DNA of 64,000 nucleotides from Spirochaeta thermophila DSM 6578 (GTDB lineage: Bacteria > Spirochaetota > Spirochaetia > Winmispirales > Winmispiraceae), in contig NC_017583.1 of assembly GCF_000184345.1 (NCBI RefSeq), forward strand, positions 1,674,001-1,738,000, in the 5' to 3' direction. Numbering within the stretch: position 1 is the stretch's first letter; every line of letters starts with the position of its first letter. Both the position numbers and the translations under genes were made by a program. This document shows positions 41,634 to 50,372 of the stretch, one piece after another. The notes beneath the pieces were generated by a model. That model was not told the origin of the DNA. It worked only from the letters and a program-made list of their open reading frames with translations, and ran no database searches.

Positions 41634-43073
41634 TCATCGCACCACGATCGTGGCTGCAGCCCCGGAAGGCAGCTCAAGGAATACAGAGCTCCCCCCTATG
41701 CGAACCACCCCCCGTTGGGTGGAAAAGAAGGGATTGTGCACCACCACCACGATCTCGCCTGAAGGAGTTACAAAGGCGACGTGGCCTACACTCCCTGCGA
41801 GGGTATTCGATTCGATCCTGTACGATCCCCTCTTCACGAACCGAGAGAAGTGTCCAAGCACATACCAGCCTGACCGGTACGGTTCACGGATCCGGCCCTT
41901 TCGGCTCCCTGAATCGACTACGATCTCCACGAGACCGTGATTCGCAGTATTCTCAAACACGATGGGACCGTTGTGCTGATCGAGGGCGATATTCCAAAGA
42001 ATGAGGGCCGAAGCATGGTTGCGGAATATCTCTATCGCCTCTCGCATCCCCTCACGGAACGTGGCGGAAAATGAACCCCGCCCAATCCACCTCCCATTCC
42101 CTGCCTCGGTTACCCACATCTCAAGGTCGGGAAAGTGTTCATGAACCTCACTCATCGCTGAGGGCGCTCCCCCGTAGTGATGCCAGGCAACCCCCGATAG
42201 GTAGCGCAAGGCATCGGGGTGACGGAGGATCTCCAGAACAACATCCTTCCCATCCCAATTGTGATCGTAGCAGAAGATCTTCACCCCAAGGCCCGCTGCC
42301 TTGAACGCAGGACCCAAGGCCTCTGAAACAAACCGGGCCTGTTCTTCTGCCGACATGAGCATTCCCGGATAGGTGGGAGGAGCATAGAGGATCTCGTTCT
42401 GCGGCGTGACCGCATAGATGGGAATTCCTTCCTCCGCGTAGGCCTGGACGAACTTCACAAAATAGCGAGCATACACCTCATAACAGTCCTCCCTCAGCCT
42501 TCCTCCCTCTATTCCTATGAGACTTTGTCCTGTCTTCATCCAGGCAGGAGGGCTCCAGGGAGAGGCCATGATGAGGAGTTCAGGATTGACCCCGAGTGCC
42601 TCTTTGAGGTAGGGAATGATGAAACGTCTGTCCCGATCTATGGAAAATCTGGAAAGTGGAAAGTCCTCCTCTCCCTCCGGCAGATCATCATAGGTGTACA
42701 TTGAGAGGGCAAAATCAGGGGATCCCATGGGTTGACGAAGGAGATTGAGTCCCAGACCAATCTCCGGATCGAAGAGGGCCTGGAGGAGGGCCGTCCGATC
42801 TTCCTGGGGCAAGGTGGAGATGACATAGCCCGAGGATTCGGTAAGCGATGCCCCGAACCCCATGATTCGCTGATACTTCGTATGTGGGTCTACAGATATC
42901 TCGAAAGAAAGCGAGGCAGGAGGGGATATGGGCGTGACGGGAGAGAGGAGGAAGGAACAATCAGTGGTGGTCATCCACATCTCCGCCTTCCGGGAGGCAC
43001 AGGAGGTAAGACTCATAACGAGCACGCCATGGAGCAGGAGGATAGTACAAGGGACTAATGTTTTCGAAAACAT
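41634..43073 (-). CDS. GH30 glycosidase lipoprotein
   Basis: A 479-residue exported protein with a lipoprotein signal ending SLTSC (C25). The (beta/alpha)8 domain has MGFGASLTESSGYV, SPWSPPAWMKTG, acid/base E227 in VTPQNEILY and nucleophile E323 in WVTEAGNGRW, then a beta-sandwich with YVLGHFSRFVKRGSYRIES. It probably acts on beta-1,6- or beta-1,3-linked glucan at the surface. The ATG at 43073 fits the lipoprotein signal but has no good Shine-Dalgarno and lies inside a 30-bp palindrome. It heads the importer operon. An ATG at 43127 is possible. Confidence 0.88.
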   Translation of the reverse strand: MFSKTLVPCTILLLHGVLVMSLTSCASRKAEMWMTTTDCSFLLSPVTPISPPASLSFEISVDPHTKYQRIMGFGASLTESSGYVISTLPQEDRTALLQALFDPEIGLGLNLLRQPMGSPDFALSMYTYDDLPEGEEDFPLSRFSIDRDRRFIIPYLKEALGVNPELLIMASPWSPPAWMKTGQSLIGIEGGRLREDCYEVYARYFVKFVQAYAEEGIPIYAVTPQNEILYAPPTYPGMLMSAEEQARFVSEALGPAFKAAGLGVKIFCYDHNWDGKDVVLEILRHPDALRYLSGVAWHHYGGAPSAMSEVHEHFPDLEMWVTEAGNGRWIGRGSFSATFREGMREAIEIFRNHASALILWNIALDQHNGPIVFENTANHGLVEIVVDSGSRKGRIREPYRSGWYVLGHFSRFVKRGSYRIESNTLAGSVGHVAFVTPSGEIVVVVHNPFFSTQRGVVRIGGSSVFLELPSGAAATIVVR

Positions 43074-43080
43074 TAGTCCC
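43051..43080. promoter_or_regulatory. 30-bp perfect palindrome over the GH30 start codon
   Basis: GGGACTAATGTTTTCG and its exact complement fill 43051-43080. The core TGTTTTCGAAAACA is a typical CG-centred LacI-family site. It overlaps the start codon and first codons, so it may act both on DNA and as an mRNA hairpin. Confidence 0.8.
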
Positions 43081-43145
43081 AGAAAATAAAAGTGCTTATA
43101 AAACAAAGATAAAATATTCTTTCCCATGTAATGTTAGCCTTATCA

Positions 43146-43159
43146 TGTTTTCGGAAACA
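43146..43159. promoter_or_regulatory. second CG-centred operator upstream of GH30
   Basis: TGTTTTCGGAAACA, one mismatch pair from the downstream site and 87 bp from it centre to centre. Two sites on either side of the likely promoter would allow looping. Confidence 0.7.
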
Positions 43160-43188
43160 TTTTACTCCCGGTTTCGGGATCTGTCAAC

Positions 43189-43218
43189 AAAAAAAAGATC
43201 CCCGAACGGGGATCTTTT
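43189..43218. terminator. rho-independent terminator of the GH3 gene
   Basis: GATCCCC, loop GAAC, GGGGATC (43197-43214) with TTTT on the right and a run of A on the left; read leftward it ends in at least seven T. It probably works in both directions. Confidence 0.9.
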
Positions 43219-43237
43219 CCGATCAACACCCTACAGA

Positions 43238-45319
43238 CTAACACTCTACCGTGAGGTCCACACCCTCCGGCGCACCTAGTGCCTGTGCTCGCCCACCCGG
43301 AGAGGCCGGCCCCACATGGAAGTGGAGTCTCCCCTCGGGGAGAACCTTCCTCCCCTCCTCGTCTATAAAGGAAAGCTCTTCTGGAGAAAGCACGAAACGC
43401 ACTTGTTTCCGTTCACCGGCGCCAAGGGACACCCTCGTGAACCCCTTGAGCGACCATAACGGCACTCGGAAGGGAGCGTCCTCCCACCTCACGTAAAGCT
43501 GGACCACCTCGTCGGCAGGGATCGAGGAGGTGTTTTCGACCTCACACACGAGCTCGAGTGTCTCTCTCTTGTCCCATCTCGAGGCCGAGGACTGGAGACC
43601 TCTGTACGAGAAGGTTGCATAGGAGAGCCCGAACCCAAATGGATAGAGAGGTTCTTCCCTCATGTAGCGGTAGGTGCGCCCCTCCATGCTATAGTCGGTG
43701 AAGGGAGGGAGCTGGTCCACACCTCGCGGGAAGGTGATGGGGAGCCTCCCCGAGGGCGAGATCTCACCGAAGAGCACCCGCGCAATGGCGTTCCCCCCTT
43801 CTTCGCCTGGATACCATGCGTACACGATGGCGTCCGCGAGCTCCTCGAGCTCGGGAGAGCACACGGGGGCTCCCGAGAGGAGGACCACCACGAGGGGTTT
43901 TCCTATCTCCTTTATTCGTCTCAAGTACTCAATCTGCTCGCGGGGGAGGTCGAGGTCGGAGAGATCGCCGTAATTATCGGAGAAGATCGCATCTCCCTCT
44001 TCTCCCTCCACCGTGGAGTCACGTCCCATCACGGCGACGGTCACGTCCGCATACCGGGCCACCCCGCTCGCCCAATCGATGGGGTTTATCTTGTTGCCCT
44101 GGAGGGGACACCCGATCTTGTACGTCACCGTGATTCCAGGGCCCGCATAACCGGTGATCCCCTCGAGCACCGTGACCAGGCGTGAGGACACACCCGCATA
44201 GTTACCCAGGAGGGCGACGGGGTTTGCAGCGTTGGGGCCTGTCACATAGATGTACCGCAGCTTCTGCCGATCAAAGGGAAGAATTCCATTGTTCTTGAGG
44301 AGCACAACCGACTTCTCCGCCGCCTCCCTCGCGAGCGCACGGTGTGCCTCCCAGTCGATATCCGAGAGGGAAAGCCGTGCGTAGGGGTGGTCATCGGTGA
44401 AGAGACCAAGGCGGTCGAGAGTGGAGAGAAGTCGAGCCACCGATCTATCCACAAGCTCCTCAGAGACCACTCCGGCCTTCACCGCATCGAGGAGGTGCTC
44501 ATAGGTGTTCCCGCAGTTGAGGTCACAGCCCGCCTCAAGGGCCATGGCGATCGACTCTATGGGATCCTTCGTCACCTTGTGATGGAGGTGGAAATCGGCG
44601 ATGGCCCAACAGTCGGAGACCACGTGTCCTTTAAAGCCCCACCTCTTCCTCAGGATCTCATCGAGGAGTCGCTTACTGCCACAGGCCGGTTCACCGTTCA
44701 CCCGGTTGTAGGCCCCCATCACCGCCTCGACTCCCGCCTTCACAAGAGCCTCGAAGGCAGGGAGATACGTCTCCCAGAGATCTTTTTCCGATACCCGAGC
44801 ATCGAAGACATGGCGCAACCCCTCGGGACCGGAGTGTACCGCGTAGTGTTTCGCGCAAGCCGCCACCCGCATGTAGTAGGGATGATCGCCCTGCAGGCCC
44901 TTCACAAAGGACACCCCTATCTTGGAGGTGAGGAAGGGATCCTCACCATAGGTCTCCTGTCCTCTTCCCCATCGCGGATCCCTGTAGATATTGATGTTGG
45001 GAGACCAGAAGGTGAGTCCTCGCTCGTATTCCGCAGCCCGTTCCTTGCCGATTGCGTTGAACTTCGCACGCGCCTCCGTGGAGATGGCCTCCGCCACCCG
45101 CCGTACGAGATCGGGATCGAAGGTGGCCGCAAGCCCTATGGCCTGGGGGAACACGGTGGCCTCTCCCGAGTTGGCCACTCCGTGGAGGGCCTCGTTCCAC
45201 CAGTTGTAGTGGGGGATCCCCAGCCGGGGAATTCCTTTCGCCCGATGCAGCATGAGCCCCGCCTTCTCCTCGATCGACATCTTGGATAGCAGAGAGGTCA
45301 TACGCTCATTTCCATCCAT
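43238..45319 (-). CDS. GH3 beta-glycosidase, beta-xylosidase type
   Basis: A 693-residue cytosolic enzyme (no signal). The N-terminal barrel has NWWNEALHGVANSG, the KH motif at 157-158, and nucleophile D236 in GHVVSDCWAI. A C-terminal sandwich and a fibronectin-III-like domain (PADEVVQLYVRWEDAPFRVP) follow. The NWWNEALHG form is typical of beta-xylosidase members of GH3. It would remove xylose from xylo-oligosaccharides. The neighbour is a GH67 alpha-glucuronidase, consistent with glucuronoxylan use. AGGAGG precedes the ATG; the gap to GH67 is 58 bases. Confidence 0.9.
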   Translation of the reverse strand: MDGNERMTSLLSKMSIEEKAGLMLHRAKGIPRLGIPHYNWWNEALHGVANSGEATVFPQAIGLAATFDPDLVRRVAEAISTEARAKFNAIGKERAAEYERGLTFWSPNINIYRDPRWGRGQETYGEDPFLTSKIGVSFVKGLQGDHPYYMRVAACAKHYAVHSGPEGLRHVFDARVSEKDLWETYLPAFEALVKAGVEAVMGAYNRVNGEPACGSKRLLDEILRKRWGFKGHVVSDCWAIADFHLHHKVTKDPIESIAMALEAGCDLNCGNTYEHLLDAVKAGVVSEELVDRSVARLLSTLDRLGLFTDDHPYARLSLSDIDWEAHRALAREAAEKSVVLLKNNGILPFDRQKLRYIYVTGPNAANPVALLGNYAGVSSRLVTVLEGITGYAGPGITVTYKIGCPLQGNKINPIDWASGVARYADVTVAVMGRDSTVEGEEGDAIFSDNYGDLSDLDLPREQIEYLRRIKEIGKPLVVVLLSGAPVCSPELEELADAIVYAWYPGEEGGNAIARVLFGEISPSGRLPITFPRGVDQLPPFTDYSMEGRTYRYMREEPLYPFGFGLSYATFSYRGLQSSASRWDKRETLELVCEVENTSSIPADEVVQLYVRWEDAPFRVPLWSLKGFTRVSLGAGERKQVRFVLSPEELSFIDEEGRKVLPEGRLHFHVGPASPGGRAQALGAPEGVDLTVEC

Positions 45320-45377
45320 AGGTTTTCCTCCTCAGAAAAAGTAAAGTCATTGAAGAGAACCTCCCGTCTATCGACAA

Positions 45378-47417
45378 TCAGTAGAGAGTTCTCCCCTTTT
45401 CGTCCGGTATACCGGTTTTTCTATAGAAATAGGTGTTGAGCACGTCACGCCATTCCACAGCGTTCTTCACCTGTCTGTCGAATCGTTCGAGGACCTCCCG
45501 GAATACACGAGGAGATATGTGCTTCCTCAGCTTGAGCCACTCCTCTCTGAGGCGTTTCACCTCCTCGACTCCCTCGAAGTGACTGTCATAGTAGTACTGG
45601 ATGAGGGTTCTACCGTCCTTCAGTGTATAGGTGTAAGGCAACCTGTGGAAGAAGAGGACGAGCTCCTCCGGGCAGGTCGCAGGATCGTCGTAGAGCTCCC
45701 GCCACGGAGAACGATACTGGGTGGCGAACCCCGTTCCACGGGACGATCTGTCCACTCCTATGGCGTGGTTGTCTGCCCTGTGATAGGTTCCCCAGAACGA
45801 GTACTCATACCCTTCAGGGCTGGGACCGTAGTGATGTCCCGGATTCACCATCCATCCGAGCCCGAGCGGCGTGGTATACTTCTCATAGACAGGCCACGAG
45901 GCGAGGAGCATGTCCACCAGCCGATCTACGGCTTCTCCATCCCGGGTGAGGGTTCTCAGACACCACTCCCTCGCGATCTCCTCCGACGAAAGGTCGGGGT
46001 TCCATGTGAGACGCCCGTATCCGTAGAGATTCGCCTGGGCGAGCCAGTGCCCCGTCCAGTTGTAATCCGATCCCACGTTCGCCACACCTGCACACCCTCC
46101 GTGAGGACGTCCGAAGAGGGAACCGTCCACCACACGTCTCACCGTGGAGCCCTCACCCCTCGCATGCGTATCGAACTCGAGCACCTCCTTCCACATGGGC
46201 ACGAGGTAGCACAGATCGATCTGCTGACCGGTGTACTCCTGGGTGATCTGGAACTCCACCATCTGATTCGTACGCTCCATGCCGCCGAAAAGGGGCGAGA
46301 CCGGTTCTCTCACCTGGAAATCCATGGGCCCGTTTTTTATCTGAAGGAGCACATTGTCGGCAAACCGCCCATCGAGGGGGGAGAAGATGTCGTAGGCCGC
46401 CCTCGCCCGATCGGTCTTCCTGTCCCTCCAGTCCTGGATGTTGTAGACAAAGGCCCGCCAGATAAGAAGACCGCCGTGAGGAGCGAGGGCCTCGGCCAGC
46501 AGGTTGGCGCCGTCGGCCTGGGACCTCCCATAGCTGTGCGGCCCGGGATTGAACTCGGAATCCGCCTTCACAAGGAAACCGCCGAAGTCGGGAACGTACT
46601 CGTAGATGCGTGCGACGACCTCGGCCCACCACTTCTTCACAGAGGGGTCAAAGGGATCGGCGGAGGGAAGCCCCCCGACGTATACGGGGCTCATGAAGTT
46701 CACGCTCAAGTATACCCGTATCCCGTAGTCGCGGAAGACATCGGCTATCCTTCTCACGGAGGGCAAGTACTCCTCGGTGATGAGTCTGAGGGCCTTGTTC
46801 CGTACGTTCACGTTGTTGAGCACCACTCCGTTTATGCCCACCGAGGCAAGGAGACGGGCATAGTCCCTTATGCGATGGAGCCCCTTCACCACCTTGTTCC
46901 TGTGAAAGAAAATCGACTTGCCTGCGTATCCACGCTCTATCGTGCCGTCGAGGTTGTCCCAGTGGTCGATGATCCTCAACGGAAACGCCGGTTCCTCGTG
47001 GAGAGAGATCCCATCCAGAGAGATGCCTCTCTGCAACATGGAAACGAGAGAGAAAACCCCGTACACGAGACCCCGTCGGGTCCGAGCGGTGAGAACCAAG
47101 GAGGAGGAACCATCCCTTTCCCCCACTTCCTTCAGGATGAACCCCTCATCACCGAGCTTCCCCAGCTCCGCGGCAGAAATCCGCTCCGCTACAGGCGACT
47201 GGTCAGAGGTTCCAACGTAGAGGGCTCCACCGCCTCCCGTCGATCCCTCCTGGGGGGTATGATGAAAGAGTCGGGAGAGTGCATCCCGGATCTCGGAGCC
47301 GACGATGTCCTCGCCCGGTTGGACCCACAGGGTGCGGATACGATTGATGACAGCTTCCCTGTACACACGGTCGTCACACGGCCGGTACTCCAGCCAGCAG
47401 AGAGCGTATCGAGGCAT
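45378..47417 (-). CDS. aguA: GH67 alpha-glucuronidase
   Basis: A 679-residue cytosolic enzyme, the usual GH67 length. It has NWTGHWLAQANLYGYGRL, acid E288 in VKADSEFNPGP, and the paired general-base residues D366 in KNGPMDFQVREP and E394 in ITQEYTGQ, aligned with D365 and E393 of the Cellvibrio enzyme. It removes 4-O-methylglucuronic acid from the end of aldouronic acids derived from xylan. AAGGAG is five bases before the ATG at 47417; the frame extends upstream without support. Operon with GH3. Confidence 0.95.
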   Translation of the reverse strand: MPRYALCWLEYRPCDDRVYREAVINRIRTLWVQPGEDIVGSEIRDALSRLFHHTPQEGSTGGGGALYVGTSDQSPVAERISAAELGKLGDEGFILKEVGERDGSSSLVLTARTRRGLVYGVFSLVSMLQRGISLDGISLHEEPAFPLRIIDHWDNLDGTIERGYAGKSIFFHRNKVVKGLHRIRDYARLLASVGINGVVLNNVNVRNKALRLITEEYLPSVRRIADVFRDYGIRVYLSVNFMSPVYVGGLPSADPFDPSVKKWWAEVVARIYEYVPDFGGFLVKADSEFNPGPHSYGRSQADGANLLAEALAPHGGLLIWRAFVYNIQDWRDRKTDRARAAYDIFSPLDGRFADNVLLQIKNGPMDFQVREPVSPLFGGMERTNQMVEFQITQEYTGQQIDLCYLVPMWKEVLEFDTHARGEGSTVRRVVDGSLFGRPHGGCAGVANVGSDYNWTGHWLAQANLYGYGRLTWNPDLSSEEIAREWCLRTLTRDGEAVDRLVDMLLASWPVYEKYTTPLGLGWMVNPGHHYGPSPEGYEYSFWGTYHRADNHAIGVDRSSRGTGFATQYRSPWRELYDDPATCPEELVLFFHRLPYTYTLKDGRTLIQYYYDSHFEGVEEVKRLREEWLKLRKHISPRVFREVLERFDRQVKNAVEWRDVLNTYFYRKTGIPDEKGRTLY

Positions 47418-47673
47418 AACAACTCCTTCCATTCCAGAAATGTATATCACGTGAGAGTCTCGAATTCCAGCAAGACCCCACCCCGAGATGCTGCTTCCCA
47501 GAACCGATGTTTTTCCCCGTATCCAGCCGGGAGTGGGCCGGAAAGACACACCCGCAGGAAGGACTGCTCACTCGTCGAGAGGCCTCGGACTCCGGAGGCC
47601 GAGATGGGGAAAGGAAAAGACCCGTAGTCACTCTCAGGACGTCCTCCATGGGATTCCAGTCTTCACCCTCGAT
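47418..47673. other. intergenic stretch upstream of GH67
   Basis: Part of a 315-bp gap before the GH67 start. It contains a short inverted repeat GGCCTC/GAGGCC near 47582 but no clear promoter hexamers or operator. Short open frames here have no start signals or recognisable sequence. Confidence 0.5.
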
Positions 47674-47711
47674 AAAAAACGGGAGGGGTCCCGGTATTCC
47701 ACCGGAACCCC
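47674..47711 (-). terminator. rho-independent terminator of the CBM22-like gene
   Basis: Read leftward: GGGGTTCCGGT and ACCGGGACCCC (47701-47711 with 47685-47695) form an 11-bp stem with one mismatch, followed by CTCCCG and six T (47674-47679). Confidence 0.82.
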
Positions 47712-47732
47712 TGTACCGTAAAGAACTTTTTG

Positions 47733-48287
47733 CTACTTCACCTGAGAGATGGTGACATCATCCACATAGTAGGAGAGGGAGCTGTTCTCCGCCTCCACAT
47801 AGAAGACGAGCTCTTCCACCTTCACCGGCTTCACCTGGTACTCCCCTTTCAGTTCAACCCATGTGTTGGGAGCCACCATCACTTCACCTATGCGGTCCCA
47901 CCCTTTCTCCCCGTTGTAGATACGCTCCATGGTGATGATGAGCTTCTTGGGAGAGGCGGAGGTGTGGTAGACCCACACGGAGAAGCCGTATTTCTTGCCG
48001 GGCTGGAGCTTCTTGAGAAGATCGATCTGCGTGCCATGCCAGTTGGCGCTCCTGTTGGAGACATAGAGGCTGTACTTCCCGGAGTGGGCCGCAGCGTCCG
48101 AGATTGCTATCCTGGTTCCATCTCCCCGCGCCATCCAGTCCCCGGTTTTCTGGTCCTCGAAATCGTTCGAGACGATCACTGCCTGTTGAGGGGAAGTCGG
48201 CGTCTCGGCCATCGTCACCTGCTGAGAGGCACATCCCCCAAGCAAGAGCATGATCATAAGCCAACGGAATCCCATGAATCGTTTCAT
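47733..48287 (-). CDS. stand-alone CBM22-like lipoprotein
   Basis: A 184-residue lipoprotein (lipobox LGGC, C19). The whole mature part is one beta-sandwich: SNDFEDQKTGDWMARGDGTR, AHSGKYSLYVSNRSANWHG, then LQPGKKYGFSVWVYHTSAS and the end strand YYVDDVTISQ. This is the CBM22 pattern, usually xylan-binding. There is no catalytic domain. It probably holds xylan at the outer membrane or delivers it to the adjacent porin-like barrel. GGAGG precedes the ATG; a consensus promoter lies upstream. Confidence 0.85.
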   Translation of the reverse strand: MKRFMGFRWLMIMLLLGGCASQQVTMAETPTSPQQAVIVSNDFEDQKTGDWMARGDGTRIAISDAAAHSGKYSLYVSNRSANWHGTQIDLLKKLQPGKKYGFSVWVYHTSASPKKLIITMERIYNGEKGWDRIGEVMVAPNTWVELKGEYQVKPVKVEELVFYVEAENSSLSYYVDDVTISQVK

Positions 48288-48404
48288 GTCGCACCTCCTC
48301 ACAAAGTATCTTCCGGGGACAGCCCCGGTCCGGGCAGGGGTTCACATAATAAAACCAATACGAAAAAACCCTTCAAAAGCCTGTCCCCACAACCCGTCAT
48401 CTCG

Positions 48405-48432
48405 ATTATATCACACCATGTTCCTGTGTCAA
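48405..48432 (-). promoter_or_regulatory. promoter of the CBM22-like gene
   Basis: TTGACA at 48427-48432, a 16-bp spacer and TATAAT at 48405-48410. The leader is about 110 bases. The same 16-bp spacing and TATAATCGA context occurs at the GH4 promoter. Confidence 0.85.
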
Positions 48433-48462
48433 GGGAAATAGCATACCTGACACAGATTTTTC

Positions 48463-48491
48463 TTTACACATTTCTAAAGGCGATTTATAAT
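48463..48491 (+). promoter_or_regulatory. promoter of the outer-membrane barrel gene
   Basis: TTTACA at 48463-48468, a 17-bp spacer and TATAAT at 48486-48491. The leader is about 47 bases with AGGAGG near its end. Confidence 0.85.
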
Positions 48492-48544
48492 TTCCCTGCA
48501 GAGTATGTGTCTGCAAACTACCATAATATCATGAGGAGGTTTCC

Positions 48545-49741
48545 ATGAACAGTAAACGGCTATGGGTTGTGCTGCTCATCGCAGTGATGGCCACCCCGTT
48601 GGTCGCCGGCGACTACAAGATCACCGCTACGATGGACCTCGGATTCGGTGTGGGGATTCCCGGCATCGCAAAGGACGGCTCATCCACCGCCAAACTCGAC
48701 TGGTCGATCGTGAAGCTCGACGGTACTATCGACGAGTACAACTCGTACTCCCTCACACTGGAGTACAACGACTGGTACGACAAGGAGATCACCAGCTTGG
48801 ATTTGAAGAACAGCTTCAACCTGGGCGTCTCTGAGTTCTTCCTCACCACCGACCTCCTGGGACCGTTCGGGCTCTCGGGCCTTCCCTTCAGCCTCAAGAT
48901 GGTGAGCGGCTACGGCCCCCTCGCGGTGAGCGGGCGATACGACAATCTCACCGGTTGGAGCACAGGGCGCTGGAGCGGTTGGGGCGTGGCACACCTCTAT
49001 GACAGGTGGAACAGATTCGGCGTGCTCGACTTCAGACTCGGACTGATGGACAACAAAATCGTCCTCCGGTACGGTCTCTCGCCCCTGATCAATAGGGTGG
49101 GACCCGACGGCGAAGAGAAGCGCATCCCCATGCTCGGAGAGATCACCTTCGGGGAATTCTCGTTGGGACTCGTGTCCCTCAAGGGCGATGTGAACTTCCG
49201 AGGCGAGGGATACCTCATGGCTGGGGGAGGGAGGCTCAACCTCACGATGATGCTGGGACCGGTGACCCTCGGGGGATTCCTGGGAGAGGACTACAAGACC
49301 AACACCGACACAAAAGAAGCGGACAACGCACTCTTCGTGGGTATCAAACCCTCACTCTACCTCTCAGGTCTCGGCACCGCGTATCTCGGCGCCTGGTACG
49401 GGCTCGCCACCACCATGCCCGCCGGGGGAGATACGACCAATGTGCACAAGCTCGCAGTGGACGGGGGGCTCACCGTCAAGGCCACCAAGACCACCATCTA
49501 CGGCGGTGTGCGCTACGACGACCTCCTGGACACCGAGGACAACGGCGGTCAGTATGAGCGACAGATGTCCTATGAGTACGGCGTGAAGCAGGAGTTCGGT
49601 GCGGTGGCCATGTACCTGGGTTACAACTACACACAGAACGGCCAGGATATGTACGCCGCCCAGGGCACGGTGGGTGTGTTCACCAACGACGAAGGCGACA
49701 AGGTGGGCAACCTGTACATGAGGATAAAGTTCTACTGGTGA
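48545..49741 (+). CDS. outer-membrane beta-barrel porin-like protein
   Basis: A 398-residue protein with a signal peptide cleaved after VAG (residue 22). The mature part is many amphipathic strands with Gly and aromatic girdles (SYSLTLEYNDWYD, LAVSGRYDNLTGW, AAMYLGYNYTQNGQ-like) and ends NLYMRIKFYW, the terminal aromatic of BAM substrates. A strong promoter points to high expression. Flanked by xylan genes on both sides, it may be an oligosaccharide porin. AGGAGG lies five bases before the ATG. Confidence 0.82.
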   Translation: MNSKRLWVVLLIAVMATPLVAGDYKITATMDLGFGVGIPGIAKDGSSTAKLDWSIVKLDGTIDEYNSYSLTLEYNDWYDKEITSLDLKNSFNLGVSEFFLTTDLLGPFGLSGLPFSLKMVSGYGPLAVSGRYDNLTGWSTGRWSGWGVAHLYDRWNRFGVLDFRLGLMDNKIVLRYGLSPLINRVGPDGEEKRIPMLGEITFGEFSLGLVSLKGDVNFRGEGYLMAGGGRLNLTMMLGPVTLGGFLGEDYKTNTDTKEADNALFVGIKPSLYLSGLGTAYLGAWYGLATTMPAGGDTTNVHKLAVDGGLTVKATKTTIYGGVRYDDLLDTEDNGGQYERQMSYEYGVKQEFGAVAMYLGYNYTQNGQDMYAAQGTVGVFTNDEGDKVGNLYMRIKFYW

Positions 49742-49757
49742 GAAACACACCAATAAG

Positions 49758-49789
49758 AGAGGGGAGGCGGGAGCCTCCCCTCTTCTTTT
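49758..49789. terminator. rho-independent terminator
   Basis: AGAGGGGAGGC, loop GGGA, GCCTCCCCTCT (49758-49768, 49773-49783), then TCTTTT. It ends the barrel gene and may also stop the convergent CBM-like gene. Confidence 0.93.
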
Positions 49790-49796
49790 GTGTCCA

Positions 49797-50372
49797 CTAT
49801 TCAGCTGTCACCACAGTGACAGTAGCATTATTCCCCTGCCATCCTTGTTCTGTCCCATCCTCAAAATCCCACGTCACCACTTCTGTATCATTCTGGGTGA
49901 TGACAAAGTCATCGAAATAAAAGGTGATGGGATTAGTAGCAGATTCGAGATACAGGTCGGTAGGATTGCCAAGAGTAGCACTGTCAAGAGTGAAGTCTGC
50001 TTCAAGGAGTGTCCACTCTCCGGAAGGCACCGTCTGTTGATAGAAGACTGAGTTATAATGCTCAGTCGAACCATCAGAGGACTTCAACGTGAGGGTAAAC
50101 TGTTGGTCGGATCCCGTCTCCTGATAGACCCACACTGCGTAGTGATAGGTCTGATCAGCCGACACATGGTTCTCGATGTCGTAGTACCACGCAGTCTTCC
50201 ATCCCGCATCTCCCGTCTCCACCTTCAACGCATAGGTTCCCCCATGTGGCACAAATCCTTGCGTTTCTTCCCCTCCACCACCTCCTCCTGCACCTGCTTC
50301 CTCACAGCCTGCGAGGAAGAGGATCACCAAGACGCCCAGGATGATCCCGAGCACGCTCAACGCACGTTTCAT
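49797..50372 (-). CDS. circularly permuted CBM-like lipoprotein
   Basis: A 191-residue lipoprotein (lipobox LAGC, C23) with a poly-Gly linker. Residues 44-160 (HGGTYALKVETGDAGWKTAW through FYFDDFVITQ) match the body of the CBM22/CBM4_9-type sandwich, corresponding to SGKYSLYV through YYVDDVTISQ in the lipoprotein at 47733. The first strands of that fold (NDFEDQKTGDW..., here WDFEDGTEQGWQGNNATVTV) come last, at residues 168-187. The order is thus permuted. No catalytic domain. Its ATG overlaps the GH4 stop, so it is co-expressed with GH4. Binding specificity unknown. Confidence 0.8.
   Translation of the reverse strand: MKRALSVLGIILGVLVILFLAGCEEAGAGGGGGGEETQGFVPHGGTYALKVETGDAGWKTAWYYDIENHVSADQTYHYAVWVYQETGSDQQFTLTLKSSDGSTEHYNSVFYQQTVPSGEWTLLEADFTLDSATLGNPTDLYLESATNPITFYFDDFVITQNDTEVVTWDFEDGTEQGWQGNNATVTVVTAE

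Noticed and set aside
45519-47627. A 700-codon open frame antisense to GH67
   Set aside because: GH67 motifs and catalytic residues are intact on the minus strand; the antisense frame shows no family pattern.
47418-47732. Short open frames upstream of GH67
   Set aside because: They lack start signals and overlap the CBM gene terminator.
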